Below are positions 20,493-31,318 of a stretch of DNA of 64,000 nt, piece after piece. The stretch is from Argyresthia goedartella (taxonomy: Eukaryota; Arthropoda; Insecta; Lepidoptera; Argyresthiidae): the NCBI GenBank assembly GCA_949825045.1, contig OX463835.1, positions 24,321,201-24,385,200 on the forward strand, given 5' to 3'. Within the stretch, counting starts at the first letter, position 1. The number at the start of each line of letters is the position of its first letter. The position numbers and the translations under genes are program-made. The notes beneath the pieces are model-generated. The model was not told the DNA's origin. It worked only from the letters and a program-made list of their open reading frames with translations, and did not search any database.

Positions 20493-21729
20493 AGAAATTT
20501 ATAAGAAAAAAGATGACAGCTGCGGTGTCTCTCTTGCCGATTTTGATTGAAAATTCAAATTTCAGTCATTGGAAATTTAGGCTGAAATTACTGCTGGAAG
20601 AAAAGCAATTAAGCAATGTATTGTTAAAAGAGAAAACGACAGATAAAGATGCTCTAGTATTATTTTTGAAAGATGACTCACGAGCTAAATCAATTTTGGT
20701 CCAATGTCTGAGCGACAAATATATTGACATTGTAAAAAATGCAAATACGACCAAAGGAATGTTAACGTCATTAGAGGCAATATTTGAACGGAAAACAGTC
20801 TGTAACAAATTTTATTTAAAACGGAAGCTCATAACAATGCGGTATGACAATGAAAGCAATTTACAACAATATTTCCTAAGATTTGAAGGAATTCTTAGTG
20901 AATTAGCGGCAATCAACGTAAACGTCGATTAGATGACCAATTTTGCTATCTGCTGTCTTCTCTTCCAAAGATATACGATCAAGTATTTACATCAATAGAG
21001 ACTATGGCTTCCGAGAAACAGCTGAACATAGAATTTGTTAAAGCAAGACTACTGGATATGGAGACAAAGTTAAAAATGGACGGAAATAGTAAAAGTAATG
21101 AGAATAACGCCTTCCTCACGTGCCACTCCTGCGGGAAACGTGGACACAAGTCGTTGGAATGCAGAGGATCAGGACTACCGAGTAGAGGACGGTCATTGAC
21201 ACGAGGACGGAGCTACCAAAGGGCGCGTGGACGCTCATTTAGAGGAAATTCAGGTGCACGACATACAACGTATCAACATGCTTCAGCAGCAAGCACAGAA
21301 GACGAAGAAATAGGTTTCATTGCTAGTGATATTATTGCTAATGTGGGTGAGTGTGGTAGCATAGAACTAATTGTAGACTCGGGATGTACGGAGCATTTAA
21401 TAAATGAAAAATATGAAAATTATATGACGGATATTACGTACTTAGATAAATGTGTAAAAATATTCGTAGCTAACGGCCAACGTATTACAACTAATAAAAG
21501 AGGTAAACTTAAAATAAAATACCAAAATACTAAGATCAATATTGATGCTCTAATTGTGAAAGATGTTTCATACAATTTGTTATCAGTGAAAAAGATTGTC
21601 GAGGCAGGTTTTAAGGTAAACTTTAATAAAAACAATGTTAAAATATTTAATAAAAAGACATATTTATGCGGCAACGTGCATGGAAAGTTGTATAAGTTAC
21701 AAGCAGAATTATGTAAGTACGAAGTTTGA
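20493..21729 (+). mobile_element. Copia fragment D (plus strand), gag-protease only
   Basis: Starts in the Copia leader (GAAATTTATAAG) and runs through gag and protease to the start of the integrase region, then stops at 21729. A 30-bp non-Copia filler (about 21730-21758) follows. It shares sequence markers with copy E (NSKSNENNAF, AASTEDEE) rather than with A. Confidence 0.87.
20513..21729 (+). pseudogene. Copia D gag and protease, frame broken
   Basis: Gag starts with the ATG at 20513 and reads to a stop near 20930, where deleted bases turn the sequence encoding VDVEDQ into GATTAG. The downstream frame, open from 21004, contains an intact zinc knuckle (CHSCGKRGHKSLEC), the RG-rich stretch and an intact protease site (VDSGCTEHL), ending at KYEV with the fragment. 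Integrase, RT and LTRs are absent. Confidence 0.87.
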
Positions 21730-21767
21730 TACCGTATATGATATCAGATGTCGTTATCGTTTCTATG

Positions 21768-21881
21768 TATATTCATAGAAACATTACCACGACACAATCT
21801 ACATAACAAGAGAATGTAACCATAGGAGCCAGTCAACATTACTAGTGTGGAGACACGCAGCTAGTGCTGTACATCTCAACA
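21768..21881 (-). repeat. Truncated Copia E 3' LTR
   Basis: Inner 114 bp of the LTR, ending CATCTCAACA next to the purine tract. The missing part begins at nearly the same LTR position at which B is cut. A 9-bp inverted repeat, GTTTCTATG (21759-21767) and CATAGAAAC (21774-21782), sits on the break. Confidence 0.85.
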
Positions 21882-21969
21882 CTCCTCCTAAATGATAACA
21901 TGGCTTACAGTTATTATTTAATACACAACTATATCTAACTTAACTAAACAAACATTAAACTAACCAACT

Positions 21970-23950
21970 AAGAATTGGCACAAGAACTTATCAATGCATT
22001 TATAAAACTTCTCTGTGCTCAAACTTTTAGTCATAACATCCGCTTAGTTTTCATTGGTACAAATATGTTCTATACTGATCACCTTATTGACAACCAAGTC
22101 TTTTAAATAGTGAACCCGTATATCAATGTGTTTTGTACGCTTTGTATTCTCGTAATTCTTGGCCATTGATATCGCACTTTTGTTGTCAACAAGTAATACG
22201 GCATTTACATCACAATTTAAGTGTTTACATATGCCTTTTAAATTAACGATTTCCTGTGCTAATGATGCGGCAGCTATGTACTCGCTTTCGGCAGACGATA
22301 AAGCTACACATTGTTGCTTCTTTGAAAACCAAGCAATGGGGTTTTGCCCTTGTAGGATAATACCACCGCTAACACTTTTTCTGTCGCTTCTATCTCCAGC
22401 CCAATCGGCATCAGAAAATCCTTATAAATTATTGTCATTTGTCTTTTTAAATAACAATCCTTTTTCCTTCGTTTCTTTTAAATAACGTACTACTCTTTTT
22501 CCAGCTTTCCATAATTCTTCGTTCGGTTTATCTAAAAATCTGCTCAGATATGATACTGCAAATGTTAAATCCGGTCTTGTTGTAACAGTAAGATAAATTA
22601 GACTTCCTATTAGTTCTCGATATGGTACATCTAAAACTTTTGGATCGTCCTTTATTTCTATATTGTAATTTCTTTCCATGGGAGTTTTAATTCCGTTACA
22701 TTCATCCATTTTGAATTTAGTCAATATCTTTTCAATCATTTTAGTTTGTTTAAGTTTTAAGGTATCTTTATTTCTTTGAACTTCCATTCCAAGAAAGTAC
22801 TTAATTTCGCCCATACATTTTGCGTTAAACTCCTCCTTAAGTGCTTTAATAGTATCTTCCCCGTTTCCAGTGATCAGGATATCGTCTACATAAATCAGCA
22901 TCCAGCAATCTTCTTTGTAATACAAACAGTAATCATATTCTGATCTTTGGAATCCATTAGCTTTCGCAAATTCGTCAAGTGTTTCATTCCAACACTTTGG
23001 TGATTCAACCAATCCATGCAATGCTCTCTTTAGTTTTAATGCTGTATTATTTTTTTAAATTTCTAGTCCTTGAGGTATTTTGATAGATACATCAGACTTC
23101 AATTTTCCATTTAGGAATGCAGTAGGAATGTCCAGTTGAATAATCTTAAATCATCTTGTACAGCTTTTGATAAGATCATTCTTATTGTAGAATGTCTAGC
23201 AACGGGTGCATAAATGCTGTCGAAAATATCTTCTTTCTTTTGTGGGAAGCCTCTAGCTACCAGTCTTGCCTTTTTTGTTCCATCTTCTTTATGCTTAAAT
23301 ATCCATTTTGTATCTATGAGCTTTCTTCCATCGGGTATTTCTTGTTCTTCCCAAGTTTGTAATCTTTGGAGTGCATCTAATTCTTTATTAATTGCGTTTT
23401 TCCATTCTGGTTCTTTAACAGCTTCTTCGAAAGTTTCTGGTGCATTTGCACTAAGGCATATAACAATGTTAGTTTCATTTATGTTTTCTACATTTGTCGC
23501 GTAATCTTTAAGATAAGCAGGAGGTTTTATTGTTCTTTTGGGTCTGGTTGGTTCTTCTTCGGTTTGGTCATTGTTCATTTCTGCATCTTTAAATTCATCT
23601 TCATCTTCTACTATATCTTTCTTATCTGTATTGATTTCTTCTTCTTTGTCTTGAATATACCTTACTTGTTTAATTTCTTCGTTATTTTTGAACTTTATGT
23701 CGCTTTCATCAAATCTTACATCTCTGGAAATAATTATCTTATCTTCTTCTGAATCCCATAATCTGTAACCAACAGTTCCATAACCTACCATTCTTGTTTG
23801 TTTTGCTCTCTTGGCTAACTTGTCCGGTTTGGGTACTATAGTAGCCCAAGCTTTGGAACCAAATACTCTCGATCTCGATAGGTCGTTTTTACCAAAAAAT
23901 ATTTCGCTGGGTGTCTTGAAGCATATGGCCCATGATGGCGATCTGTTCAA
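21970..23950 (-). pseudogene. Copia E pol, downstream part (integrase end, RT, RNase H)
   Basis: Minus strand. 23950-23111 gives the integrase end and start of RT (NRSPSWAICFKTPSEIFFG; KHKEDGTKKARLVARGF) before a 1-bp deletion near 23150 shifts the frame. 23021-22422 is RT with the catalytic LIYVDDILIT intact, entered after a stop near 23055 (GAAATTTAA). A TAC-to-TAA change at 22422-22424 cuts RNase H, and the normal terminal stop has become CAA near 21976. At least four independent lesions make it a relic. The upstream edge is the mariner insertion. Confidence 0.9.
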
Positions 23951-23970
23951 TTGGTAAACTGCACATTGTA

Positions 23971-25256
23971 CGTGGGGCGCACTGTAAGCTTCTTGAATGA
24001 ATATGAAAAAATACTATTAAAGGTACAAAATTAATTTATTGTTTTTCAAAATAATCTCCCTTGGCGTCTATGCACTTTTTCATTCGATGAAACCAGTTTT
24101 GAAAACTTTTGTGCCACTCCTCTGTGGTGACCTCTGAAACGTGTTTTTCATACTCCTCGACAGCCTCTTCTGGTGATGAAAATCGTTGACCGCGTCATTG
24201 GTTCTTAATTTTTGGGAACAGAAAAAAGTCACAAGGTGCCAGGTCGGGACTGTATGCAGGATGACTCATGAGTTCTACATTTTTCGCCTTCAAAAAGTCG
24301 TTTGTCTGTCTGGCCGTGTGAGAACTAGCATTGTCGTGGTGCAGGATGATACGGCGTTTACGGTTATTTTTACGGAGTTCGTCAATATCTTCCGGCAAAC
24401 AAATGGTCGTGTACCAGTCACTATTCTCTGTACGACGATTCTCTAAAGCAACAGTAGCCACGTGTCCAGTTTTATTAAAAAAGAAGCAATCATCCGCTTA
24501 GATGCACTTTTCACGCGCGCCACTTTGGTTGGTTTCGGCTCATCTTGAAAGACCCATACGCTCGATTGCTGCTTTGTTTTGGGATCGTAGCAATAAATCC
24601 ATGTTTCGTCACCTGTTACTATGTCCCACACCAAATTTGACGCACCTTCGTTGAATCTGGTAAGCATGGCACTGCACCAAGTGACGCGGTCCGTTTTTTG
24701 AGCCTCGGTCAAGTTGTGTGGGATCCACCACGGGCACAGCTTTCTCACACCCAAATGTTTGTGTAGGATTAATTGTATTTGACTCATGCCTATTTGTAAG
24801 AATGCGCAAATTTCATGGTAGGTCACATGCCTGTCTGTTTCAATCATACGGCGCACAGCATCGATGTTTTTGTTGGTCACAGCGGTGGACGGCCGACCAT
24901 CGCGAGATTCGTCACTGAGATTGATACGACCACGCTTGAATTCTGCAAACCAGCTATAAACAGTTGTCTTTCATGGTGCTTCATTGCCAAAAGCTGTTTC
25001 AAGCCGAGCGATGCTCTGTTGAGCTGTCAAATTACACTTAAAATCGTAGAAAATCACACAAAAATTTCCCGAGTTAAATCCATGTTGATGCAGACACACA
25101 ATTTTTTAAATGGCGCCACAAGGTAAAAACAAAAGGCAGTCAGATGAAACAAACTGCATTCTACAGCCAAAGAGTTCTATTTTCAAATGTTGCAATAAAT
25201 TTTTAAATATTGTTTATGTAAGTGGCCAGTTCCGGAAACTTACAGTGCGCCCTATG
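23971..25256 (-). mobile_element. Second mariner copy, inserted in Copia E
   Basis: Same family as 3515-4805, opposite orientation, with matching inverted ends (GGGGCGCACTGTAAG at 23974; its partner CTTACAGTGCGCCC ends at 25252). It is flanked by TA at 23969-23970 and 25257-25258. Copies A (12646-12670) and B (17090-17115) retain the unoccupied site GCACATTGTATCGCTTCG, so insertion and TA duplication are read directly. The left inverted repeat has extra substitutions (AAGCTTCTTG). Confidence 0.95.
24036..25083 (-). pseudogene. Mariner transposase, multiply broken
   Basis: Counterpart of the intact 3688-4740 frame. Lesions on the minus strand: a 4-bp loss near 25060 just after the start; TGC to TGA at 24971-24973; a 1-base loss in a T-run near 24480 (seven T in the intact copy, six here); and TTA to TGA at 24195-24197. 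The three catalytic Asp contexts (VTGDETWIYCYDP, ILHHDNASSHTA, YSPDLAPCDFF) survive but lie in different reading pieces. It cannot make full-length transposase. Its ends may still be mobilisable by the 3688 protein. Confidence 0.93.
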
Positions 25257-25258
25257 TA

Positions 25259-27046
25259 TCGCTTCGCACCATAGATGTTTTGGCAAATCGGTTTCCGCTA
25301 ATAGAGTCCTCGTTTTGTCGTATAATGTGCGGTTCATCCGTTCTGATATGCCATTAAGTTGTGGCGTGTACGGTAATGTATATTCTAAAGTAATCCCTCT
25401 ATTTCTGCATAGAAGTTTCAAACTATTGGCAGTGTACTCTCCACCATTATCGCATCTAATTTTTTTTACTTTATTCCCCGTTTCGTTTTCAATTCTTAAT
25501 ACATAGTTCATCAGTCGTTCTGTTGCTTCAGATTTGCTCTTCAGGGAATATACTACGCAAAAATGAGAGAAATCGTCAATAATTGTCATAAAATATTTCT
25601 CACCATTAGGTCCTGGTTGTCTGATAGGTCCAGCTATGTCTGTGTGAAGCATCTCGGCTATCATACTCTTTCTAGGCTTTGGGACAGGCGTGAATGGGCT
25701 TCTGGTGGCTTTACCCTCCATACAAGGACTGCAAATTCTATCAGATACAGGTAAGTTTAATATATGTAGGCTTTTCCTATTCAAATGACCTAAACGTTTA
25801 TGCCATAGATCTGCTGCATCAGTAACATTATAGACTTCGTACTTACATAATTCTGCTTGTAACTTATACAACTTTCCATGCACGTTGCCGCATAAATATG
25901 TCTTTTTATTAAATATTTTAACATTGTTTTTATTAAAGTTTACCTTAAAACCTGCCTCGACAATCTTTTTCACTGATAACAAATTGTATGAAACATCTTT
26001 CACAATTAGAGCATCAATATTGATCTTAGTATTTTGATAGTTTATTTTAAGTTTACCTCTTTTATTAGTTGTAATACATTGGCCGTTAGCTACGAATATT
26101 TTTTAATTTTTATCTAAGTACGTAATATCCGTCGTATAATTTTCATATTTTTCATTTATTAAATGCTCCGTACATCCCGAGTCTACAATTAGTTCTATGC
26201 TACCACACTCACCCACATTAGCAATAATATCACTAGCAATGAAACCTATTTCTTCGTCTTCTGTGCTTGCTGCTGAAGCATGTTGATACGTTGTATGTCG
26301 TGCACCTGAATTTCCTCTAAATGAGCGTCCACGCGCCCTTTGGTAGCTCCGTCCTCGTGTCAATGACCGTCCTCTACTCGGTCGTACTGATCCTCTGCAT
26401 TCGAACGACTTGTGTCCACGTTTCCCGCAGGAGTGGCACGTGAGGAAGGCGTTATTCTCATTACTTTTACTATTTCCGTCCATTTTTAACTTTGTCTCCA
26501 TATCCAGTAGTCTTGCTTTAACAAATTCTATGTTTAGCTGTTTCTCGGAAGCCATAGTCTCTATTGATGTAATTACTTGATCGTATATCTTTGGAAGAGA
26601 AGACAGCAGATAGCAAATTTGGTCTTCTACATCGACGTTTACGTTGATTGCCGCTAATTCACTAAGAATTCCTTCAAATCTTAGGAAATATTGTTGTAAA
26701 TTGCTTTCATTGTCATACCGCATTGTTATGAGCTTCCGTTTTAAATAAAATTTGTTACAGACTGTTTTCGTTCAAATATTGCCTCTAATGACGTTAACAT
26801 TCCTTTGGTCGTATTCGAATTTTTTACAATGTCAATATATTTGTCGCTCAGACATTGTACCAAAATTGATTTATCTCGTGAGTCATCTTTCAAAAATAAT
26901 ACTAGAGCATCTTTATCTGTCGGTATCTCTTTTAACAATACATTGCTTAATTGCTTTTCTTCCAGCAGTAATTTCAGTCTAAATTTCCAATGACTGAAAT
27001 TTGAATTTTCAGTCAAAATCGGCAAGAGAGACCCCGCAGCTGTCAT
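25259..27046 (-). pseudogene. Copia E gag-protease-integrase, upstream part
   Basis: Gag begins at 27046 (MTAAGSLLPILTENSNFSHW). A 1-bp deletion near 26770 ends that frame at 26741. Gag resumes at 26723 with an intact zinc knuckle (CHSCGKRGHKSFEC) and protease site (VDSGCTEHL), until a stop at 26100-26102. From 26003 the frame includes the integrase zinc region (HKRLGHLNRK...CSPCMEGK), catalytic Asp (MLHTDIAGPI; CDNGGEYT) and, unlike A and B, reads through the VVYSLKSKSEA site. It is cut at 25258 by the mariner; the last apparent residues (25257-25203) are mariner end sequence. Confidence 0.9.
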
Positions 27047-27136
27047 CTTTCTTACTTATAAATTTCACCGATATTATTTTTCGTGGATCGCAACCCAATA
27101 TATTTTTATTTACTTACTGCACGCGATCTGCTACCA

Positions 27137-27306
27137 TGTTGAGGTTTTGTGTAGAAGAATAAGCAAACTCTGTTATTTATCACAAGCCATATTATATTCA
27201 TAGAAACATTACCACGACACAATCTACATAACAAGAGTATGTAACCATAGCAACCAGTCAACATTACTAGTGTGGAGACATGCAGCTAGTGCTGTACATC
27301 TCAACA
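27137..27306 (-). repeat. Copia E 5' LTR
   Basis: 170 bp with TG...CA ends; contains a 2-bp expansion (AACTCTGTT) and a few substitutions relative to the A LTRs. It marks the right edge of the whole Copia cluster; the flank from 27307 (AATTACAG) is non-Copia. Confidence 0.9.
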
Positions 27307-28329
27307 AATTACAGTATTTGTTACAGATCTTAAGTAATATAATATAATGTGCTAATGTAATTTTACCAATGGCGGCATGGCAATTTGATAATCATAATTA
27401 TCAATAGAATTAAATTAGATTAAGTAAGTTAGATGATGCCATGTTTCCACTAAATTTGTCGTTGGGTGGCGTTCATTGCAGCAACTTCATATGTTGCAGT
27501 ACATACTTCCAAGTTTCAACTACATATTGATTAAATTTGGTAAATTCCGGGCTGCGGGGTGAGTTTCCCACAATGATAAGCCAAACCTCAGGTATGTCAA
27601 TTGTAAGCAAATATGCAAAAGCTGCACAACGATTAATATACAGTGCTACATGGATGTTTTGGCTGGTAGAAGACACTGTCAGGGGGGCGCGACTGTGTAA
27701 TTGGGGTTGCCAGTTAAATGAAATATAACCGGCTTTGGGGAATTTAACCTCGTGTATTTATGGAACCTCGATGGATAGATCTCGCAAAGCACTTCGTATT
27801 TACTTACGCACAGTAATTATTATTCGCTAACCTGGAGAATATGACCCTTTTCAACAGTGGCGGCGGGCGCAGGTAAACGGTGGTGAAATGTATGAGCTCG
27901 CCGGGTAAACCACGCCGCAGTACAAGATGGAGGCTCGTGCGTGCCCATACACTTCGCCACCGGATGGCCGGGCGGGGCGCAGAATTCTTAAACCGGCACG
28001 TGTGACAAGGGCCACAGTCATTTTACTGAAAAAGACATTGACATGAAAACATTGTGATTCGATTTAATAAACAATTTAATCAAGGCACCTACCTATTGAA
28101 GTAAAGTCAAAAGCCTTGAAAGCTCATGACAAAAATCTTGAAAGCTCTTGGAAAAGAAGTATGGTAAAGATACTAGGTACCAGGATCTCACAATATAGTG
28201 CTCCAAAGTTGAAAATTGAGTATTCGTACGAAACCGCTTGAGCATACACCTATTTAAACTCGCTCTGCAATAATTGCTAACAACTTACGTGTAAACATTT
28301 AATTAAATTCAAAATTGTACACCATTCTA
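27307..28329. other. Non-coding stretch with GC-rich patch
   Basis: No supported gene. 27640-27660 shares a 20-bp string (in reverse complement) with 35870-35890, so part is dispersed repeat. 27855-28010 is a GC-rich patch of unknown nature. 28140-28205 resembles the 90-bp repeat units found beyond the other end of CR1-A. Confidence 0.5.
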
Positions 28330-28756
28330 TAGTGATTCCCAGTGACTTCAAAACTGTGATATTCCCAAGTGCTAGTTGTCAGTGGCCACCTCAGAAACAT
28401 CTTCGAAAGATCCGAAAATCCTCCGAGTAACCGTCGTAAAACAGCTGAGCAAGTTCATCGCTCGCTGTTGCCGTGCGCGGTCAGTGACCCTGTTTCTCTT
28501 GCCCGTTCTTGCGCCGTACAGCGCCGCGCAGCTGCTTCTGTCTCGCACGCCTGCGAATCACGGAGCTTGAGTCACGCGACTGCGTCATCAGTATAGGAGC
28601 GCGACCATCTCTCAGCGCTGATACCTGTTCGTGAGTAACTAACTTATAAATAAAATAAACTTCGACGGCGACCTATGCGTAACACCCACGCCCCTTGCGC
28701 CAGAGACCCAGGCTCGAATCTCAGCCGCGAAGTTTTGAAAATAGCATTTTGTTACA

Positions 28757-29641
28757 ATGGAGGCAAATGAGTCAAATGATATTTCCTTCAATTTCGTCAA
28801 TACACAAAGGAGGAATAACATACAAGCTAGATCTACACAGGACTTATCTGCTGGAAATACGTTTCTCAACTCAACACTTCTAAATAACTCGATGAGTAAT
28901 AGCTTACCTAACTTGTCAATCAGCGATACAACACATACACTAGAGCTGAAAAACCAAGTGCAGCAGTTACGCAGAGATTTAGACAGTGCAAATGAGGAAA
29001 TTTCAAGCCTTGTAATGGAGCTCTCTAACTTTAAAAGTGAAAGTGTTAAACTCAAAAAGACGATCGAGAACTTTAAGAAAGTTACCAGTACAGGCCTACT
29101 AAATGGAAGCACAAAAACACCAAGGAGGTTCTCAATGCCATTTCCATTTAAACCAACCTACAGAACTATAAATAAACCAATCCAACTGAGTTTAACACGT
29201 GGCCTTAACAGAAAATACATACAGTCTGTCTGTAATGTATTGGAAAAATCATTCGAAGAGCTGACAAAGAAGCAAGAAAATGAAATTGAAACACAAGAAA
29301 AGATATTTTTTAGTACAAAGACATCAGCGAAAATAGAAACAAATAACATCACTAAACCGGCAAAGGGAAAGATTCTTATTTTAGCGGACCAACAAGGACG
29401 AAATCTTCGGGATCTACTGCAGGAACTGGTTGGGCAAAACTACCTAGTTACCTGCTTTAGTAAACCAGGCGCAACACTGGAAGATGTTCTAAAATCAGAA
29501 AGAGAAGAAGTTCTAAAGATGACCGAAAGAGACTACGTCATTCTGCTGGGAGGAACAAATGACACAAGTCCATACAGATTCCAAATGCAGCAAAAAAAAC
29601 GAACATCATCACCTGTGAAATTCCACACAATAGGTACTTGA
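28757..29641 (+). CDS. CR1-A ORF1: coiled coil plus SGNH esterase-like domain
   Basis: 294 residues from the ATG at 28757. Residues about 70-115 form a heptad-rich coiled coil (LELKNQVQQLRRDLDSANEE), expected to trimerise and bind element RNA. From about residue 205 an SGNH-hydrolase-like fold appears: KGKILILADQQGRNL (nucleophile block, but the usual GDS is replaced by ADQ), FSKPGATLEDVL (block II-like) and VILLGGTNDTS (block III, with GxND). Esterase domains are known in CR1-type ORF1 proteins, but loss of the Ser block means catalysis is doubtful. The frame leaves homology near residue 275; the C-terminal remainder continues in another frame from 29638. Confidence 0.82.
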   Translation: MEANESNDISFNFVNTQRRNNIQARSTQDLSAGNTFLNSTLLNNSMSNSLPNLSISDTTHTLELKNQVQQLRRDLDSANEEISSLVMELSNFKSESVKLKKTIENFKKVTSTGLLNGSTKTPRRFSMPFPFKPTYRTINKPIQLSLTRGLNRKYIQSVCNVLEKSFEELTKKQENEIETQEKIFFSTKTSAKIETNNITKPAKGKILILADQQGRNLRDLLQELVGQNYLVTCFSKPGATLEDVLKSEREEVLKMTERDYVILLGGTNDTSPYRFQMQQKKRTSSPVKFHTIGT

Positions 29642-30000
29642 GCACTAGGAAGTTAAATTATGAAATGAGGTTTATAAGTAGCCAACACGAAAATATGTCA
29701 TTCATCTATATGAATTATCACCAATTTAGGGCAAGCCATAAAATGTTAAATTTAAAATTGTGCCGATCAATATTAAGTGAAATTCTAAGTGTAGGATCCA
29801 AAATAAAAATGACAAAATGTAATTCAAATGTAAAATGTCACACAAAGTCAGAACAATCAACGCAAACTGATTTTACAGATGCAAACGTGAATGAGATAAT
29901 AGAAAGATGTAATAATAACATAAATGATAAAACGGATAATGGAAAGGTCATAAATGTTGACAACAATAATGTTGGTAAAAAGGATTTTTTTCGTGTATAA
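29638..30000 (+). pseudogene. CR1-A ORF1 C-terminal part, shifted frame
   Basis: 120 residues that look like the end of ORF1. They include FRASHKMLNLKLCRSILSEI and the STQTDFTDAN motif; CR1-B ORF1 has equivalent RKLPKQIICRILLKDI and ETQTDE motifs (53260-53400). A frame break or small deletion lies around 29600-29640. The stop at 29998-30000 overlaps the start of ORF2 by 47 bp, a common LINE arrangement. Confidence 0.7.
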
Positions 30001-31318
30001 TAATATATATGTGATGCATCAAAATATAAATGGATTAATCACAAAATCGGATGAACTAATGGCTCATCTTGAAGAATTAAAAACTAACGGGAAGGATATT
30101 GATGTAATCTGTGCAACAGAACATAACATGTTAGAAAGCGACTGGAACCTACTAAACATCCCAAACTTCACACTAGCGTCTTGTTTTAATAGGAATAAAC
30201 GTAATGGTGGAGCATGCATTTTACTGAAAAACATTCATAGTTTTAGAGAAATGATAGAAATAAAAAAGTATAACGTGCCAAATGTCTTTGAGTGCAGTGG
30301 TATCGAAATAACCGAGCATAAAATTATTGTTATATGCATCTACAGAGTCCCTTTATACGATAACAAAACTTTTGAAATATTTTTTTGTTCCCTCAATGAC
30401 ATGCTTCACGATTTTCTATATGATAAGAACTTCAAACTTATACTATGCGGAGATTTTAATAATGACCTACTTAAAAGAACAAAGAACAGTTTACGATTCG
30501 AACACTTAACAATGAGCTATAACTTAAAAATAGAAATCAAACAACCGACAAGACCCGCGAGCGGCACTTGTCTTGACAACATAGTCCACAATATACGAGG
30601 ATGCACAAGTGAGGTCATAGAATTTGCTTTATCAGACCACTCCGCGCAAATCTTACAGTGCCCAGTGAAAAAATGTTATGTCCTGAAACACTGGTACATC
30701 AAAAAACGTGACTACAGCCCAGAAAACATGGAAAAGTTTGCGGAACATCTGAACTCTTTGTCTTTTGACGAAGTTTATAAATCGGAAGACCCAAAATATG
30801 CATTTACGAGTTTTTATGATATGTTCATTTTGCTCTATAAATTATGTTTCCCAGTAACAAAAGTAAAAATATCTTTATTACGTAAGCAAAACTGGATATC
30901 GAAGGGAATTAGACTATGCTGTAAGAAAAAACGAGAATTACTGTGGCAATATGGAAGATGTCGTAATGAAGGAAATAAAGACAAATTTAAAGCTTATGCA
31001 AAACGATTAAAAAATGTAATTTATCTAACACAAAGATCGCAAAATACCTATAGAATAAATATGGCAGAAAATAAATGCAAAGAAACGTGGAATATTATAA
31101 AAAAATCCCAAATAAACACACCAAAAGAATACATTGAAAAAATTGTTAAAGATGGTATAGCGATAACGGAACCAACGGACATTGCAGAATCATTTAATAA
31201 CTTTTTTATTGACCTTACAAATGACTTATCAAATAATTTTATTAATAATTCAAATTTGACATCTAATATAAATAATAATTGTAAATCTATTTTTTTTGAA
31301 TCCAGTGACACCTTTTGA
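29954..31318 (+). pseudogene. CR1-A ORF2, endonuclease and linker
   Basis: 454 residues. The APE-type endonuclease motifs are HQNINGL (about residue 22), the catalytic Glu in CATEHNM, RNGGACILL, ICIYRVP, CGDFNND, CLDNIVHN and ALSDHSAQ, all in order and with catalytic residues present. This enzyme nicks target DNA to prime reverse transcription. The linker to RT follows (WISKGIRLCCKKKRELL, AESFNNFF). The frame ends at FESSDTF because of a slip in the T-run near 31290; RT continues in the frame open from 31296. The first reliable codon is probably MHQNINGL near 30015 rather than the frame start. Confidence 0.88.

Larger units (their letters stand above)
21768..27306 (-). mobile_element. Copia element E (minus strand), carrying a mariner
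   Basis: Minus order: 5' LTR 27137-27306 (170 bp), primer-binding site 27124-27136, gag, protease, integrase, mariner at 23971-25256, integrase continued, RT, RNase H, purine tract, 3' LTR remnant 21768-21881. The 3' LTR lacks its outer 50-odd bp. The 5' LTR differs from those of A at several positions, so E is an older or different subgroup. Lesions are private to E and do not match those of A and B. Confidence 0.92.

Noticed and set aside
24186..25126. Plus-strand frames over the second mariner
   Set aside because: Antisense of the broken transposase; the same antisense frames occur opposite the intact copy at 3694-4578.
28700..28720. tRNA-like B box (GGCTCGAATCTC) near 28711
   Set aside because: No matching A box at the right distance and no cloverleaf; it lies in the CR1-A 5' UTR.
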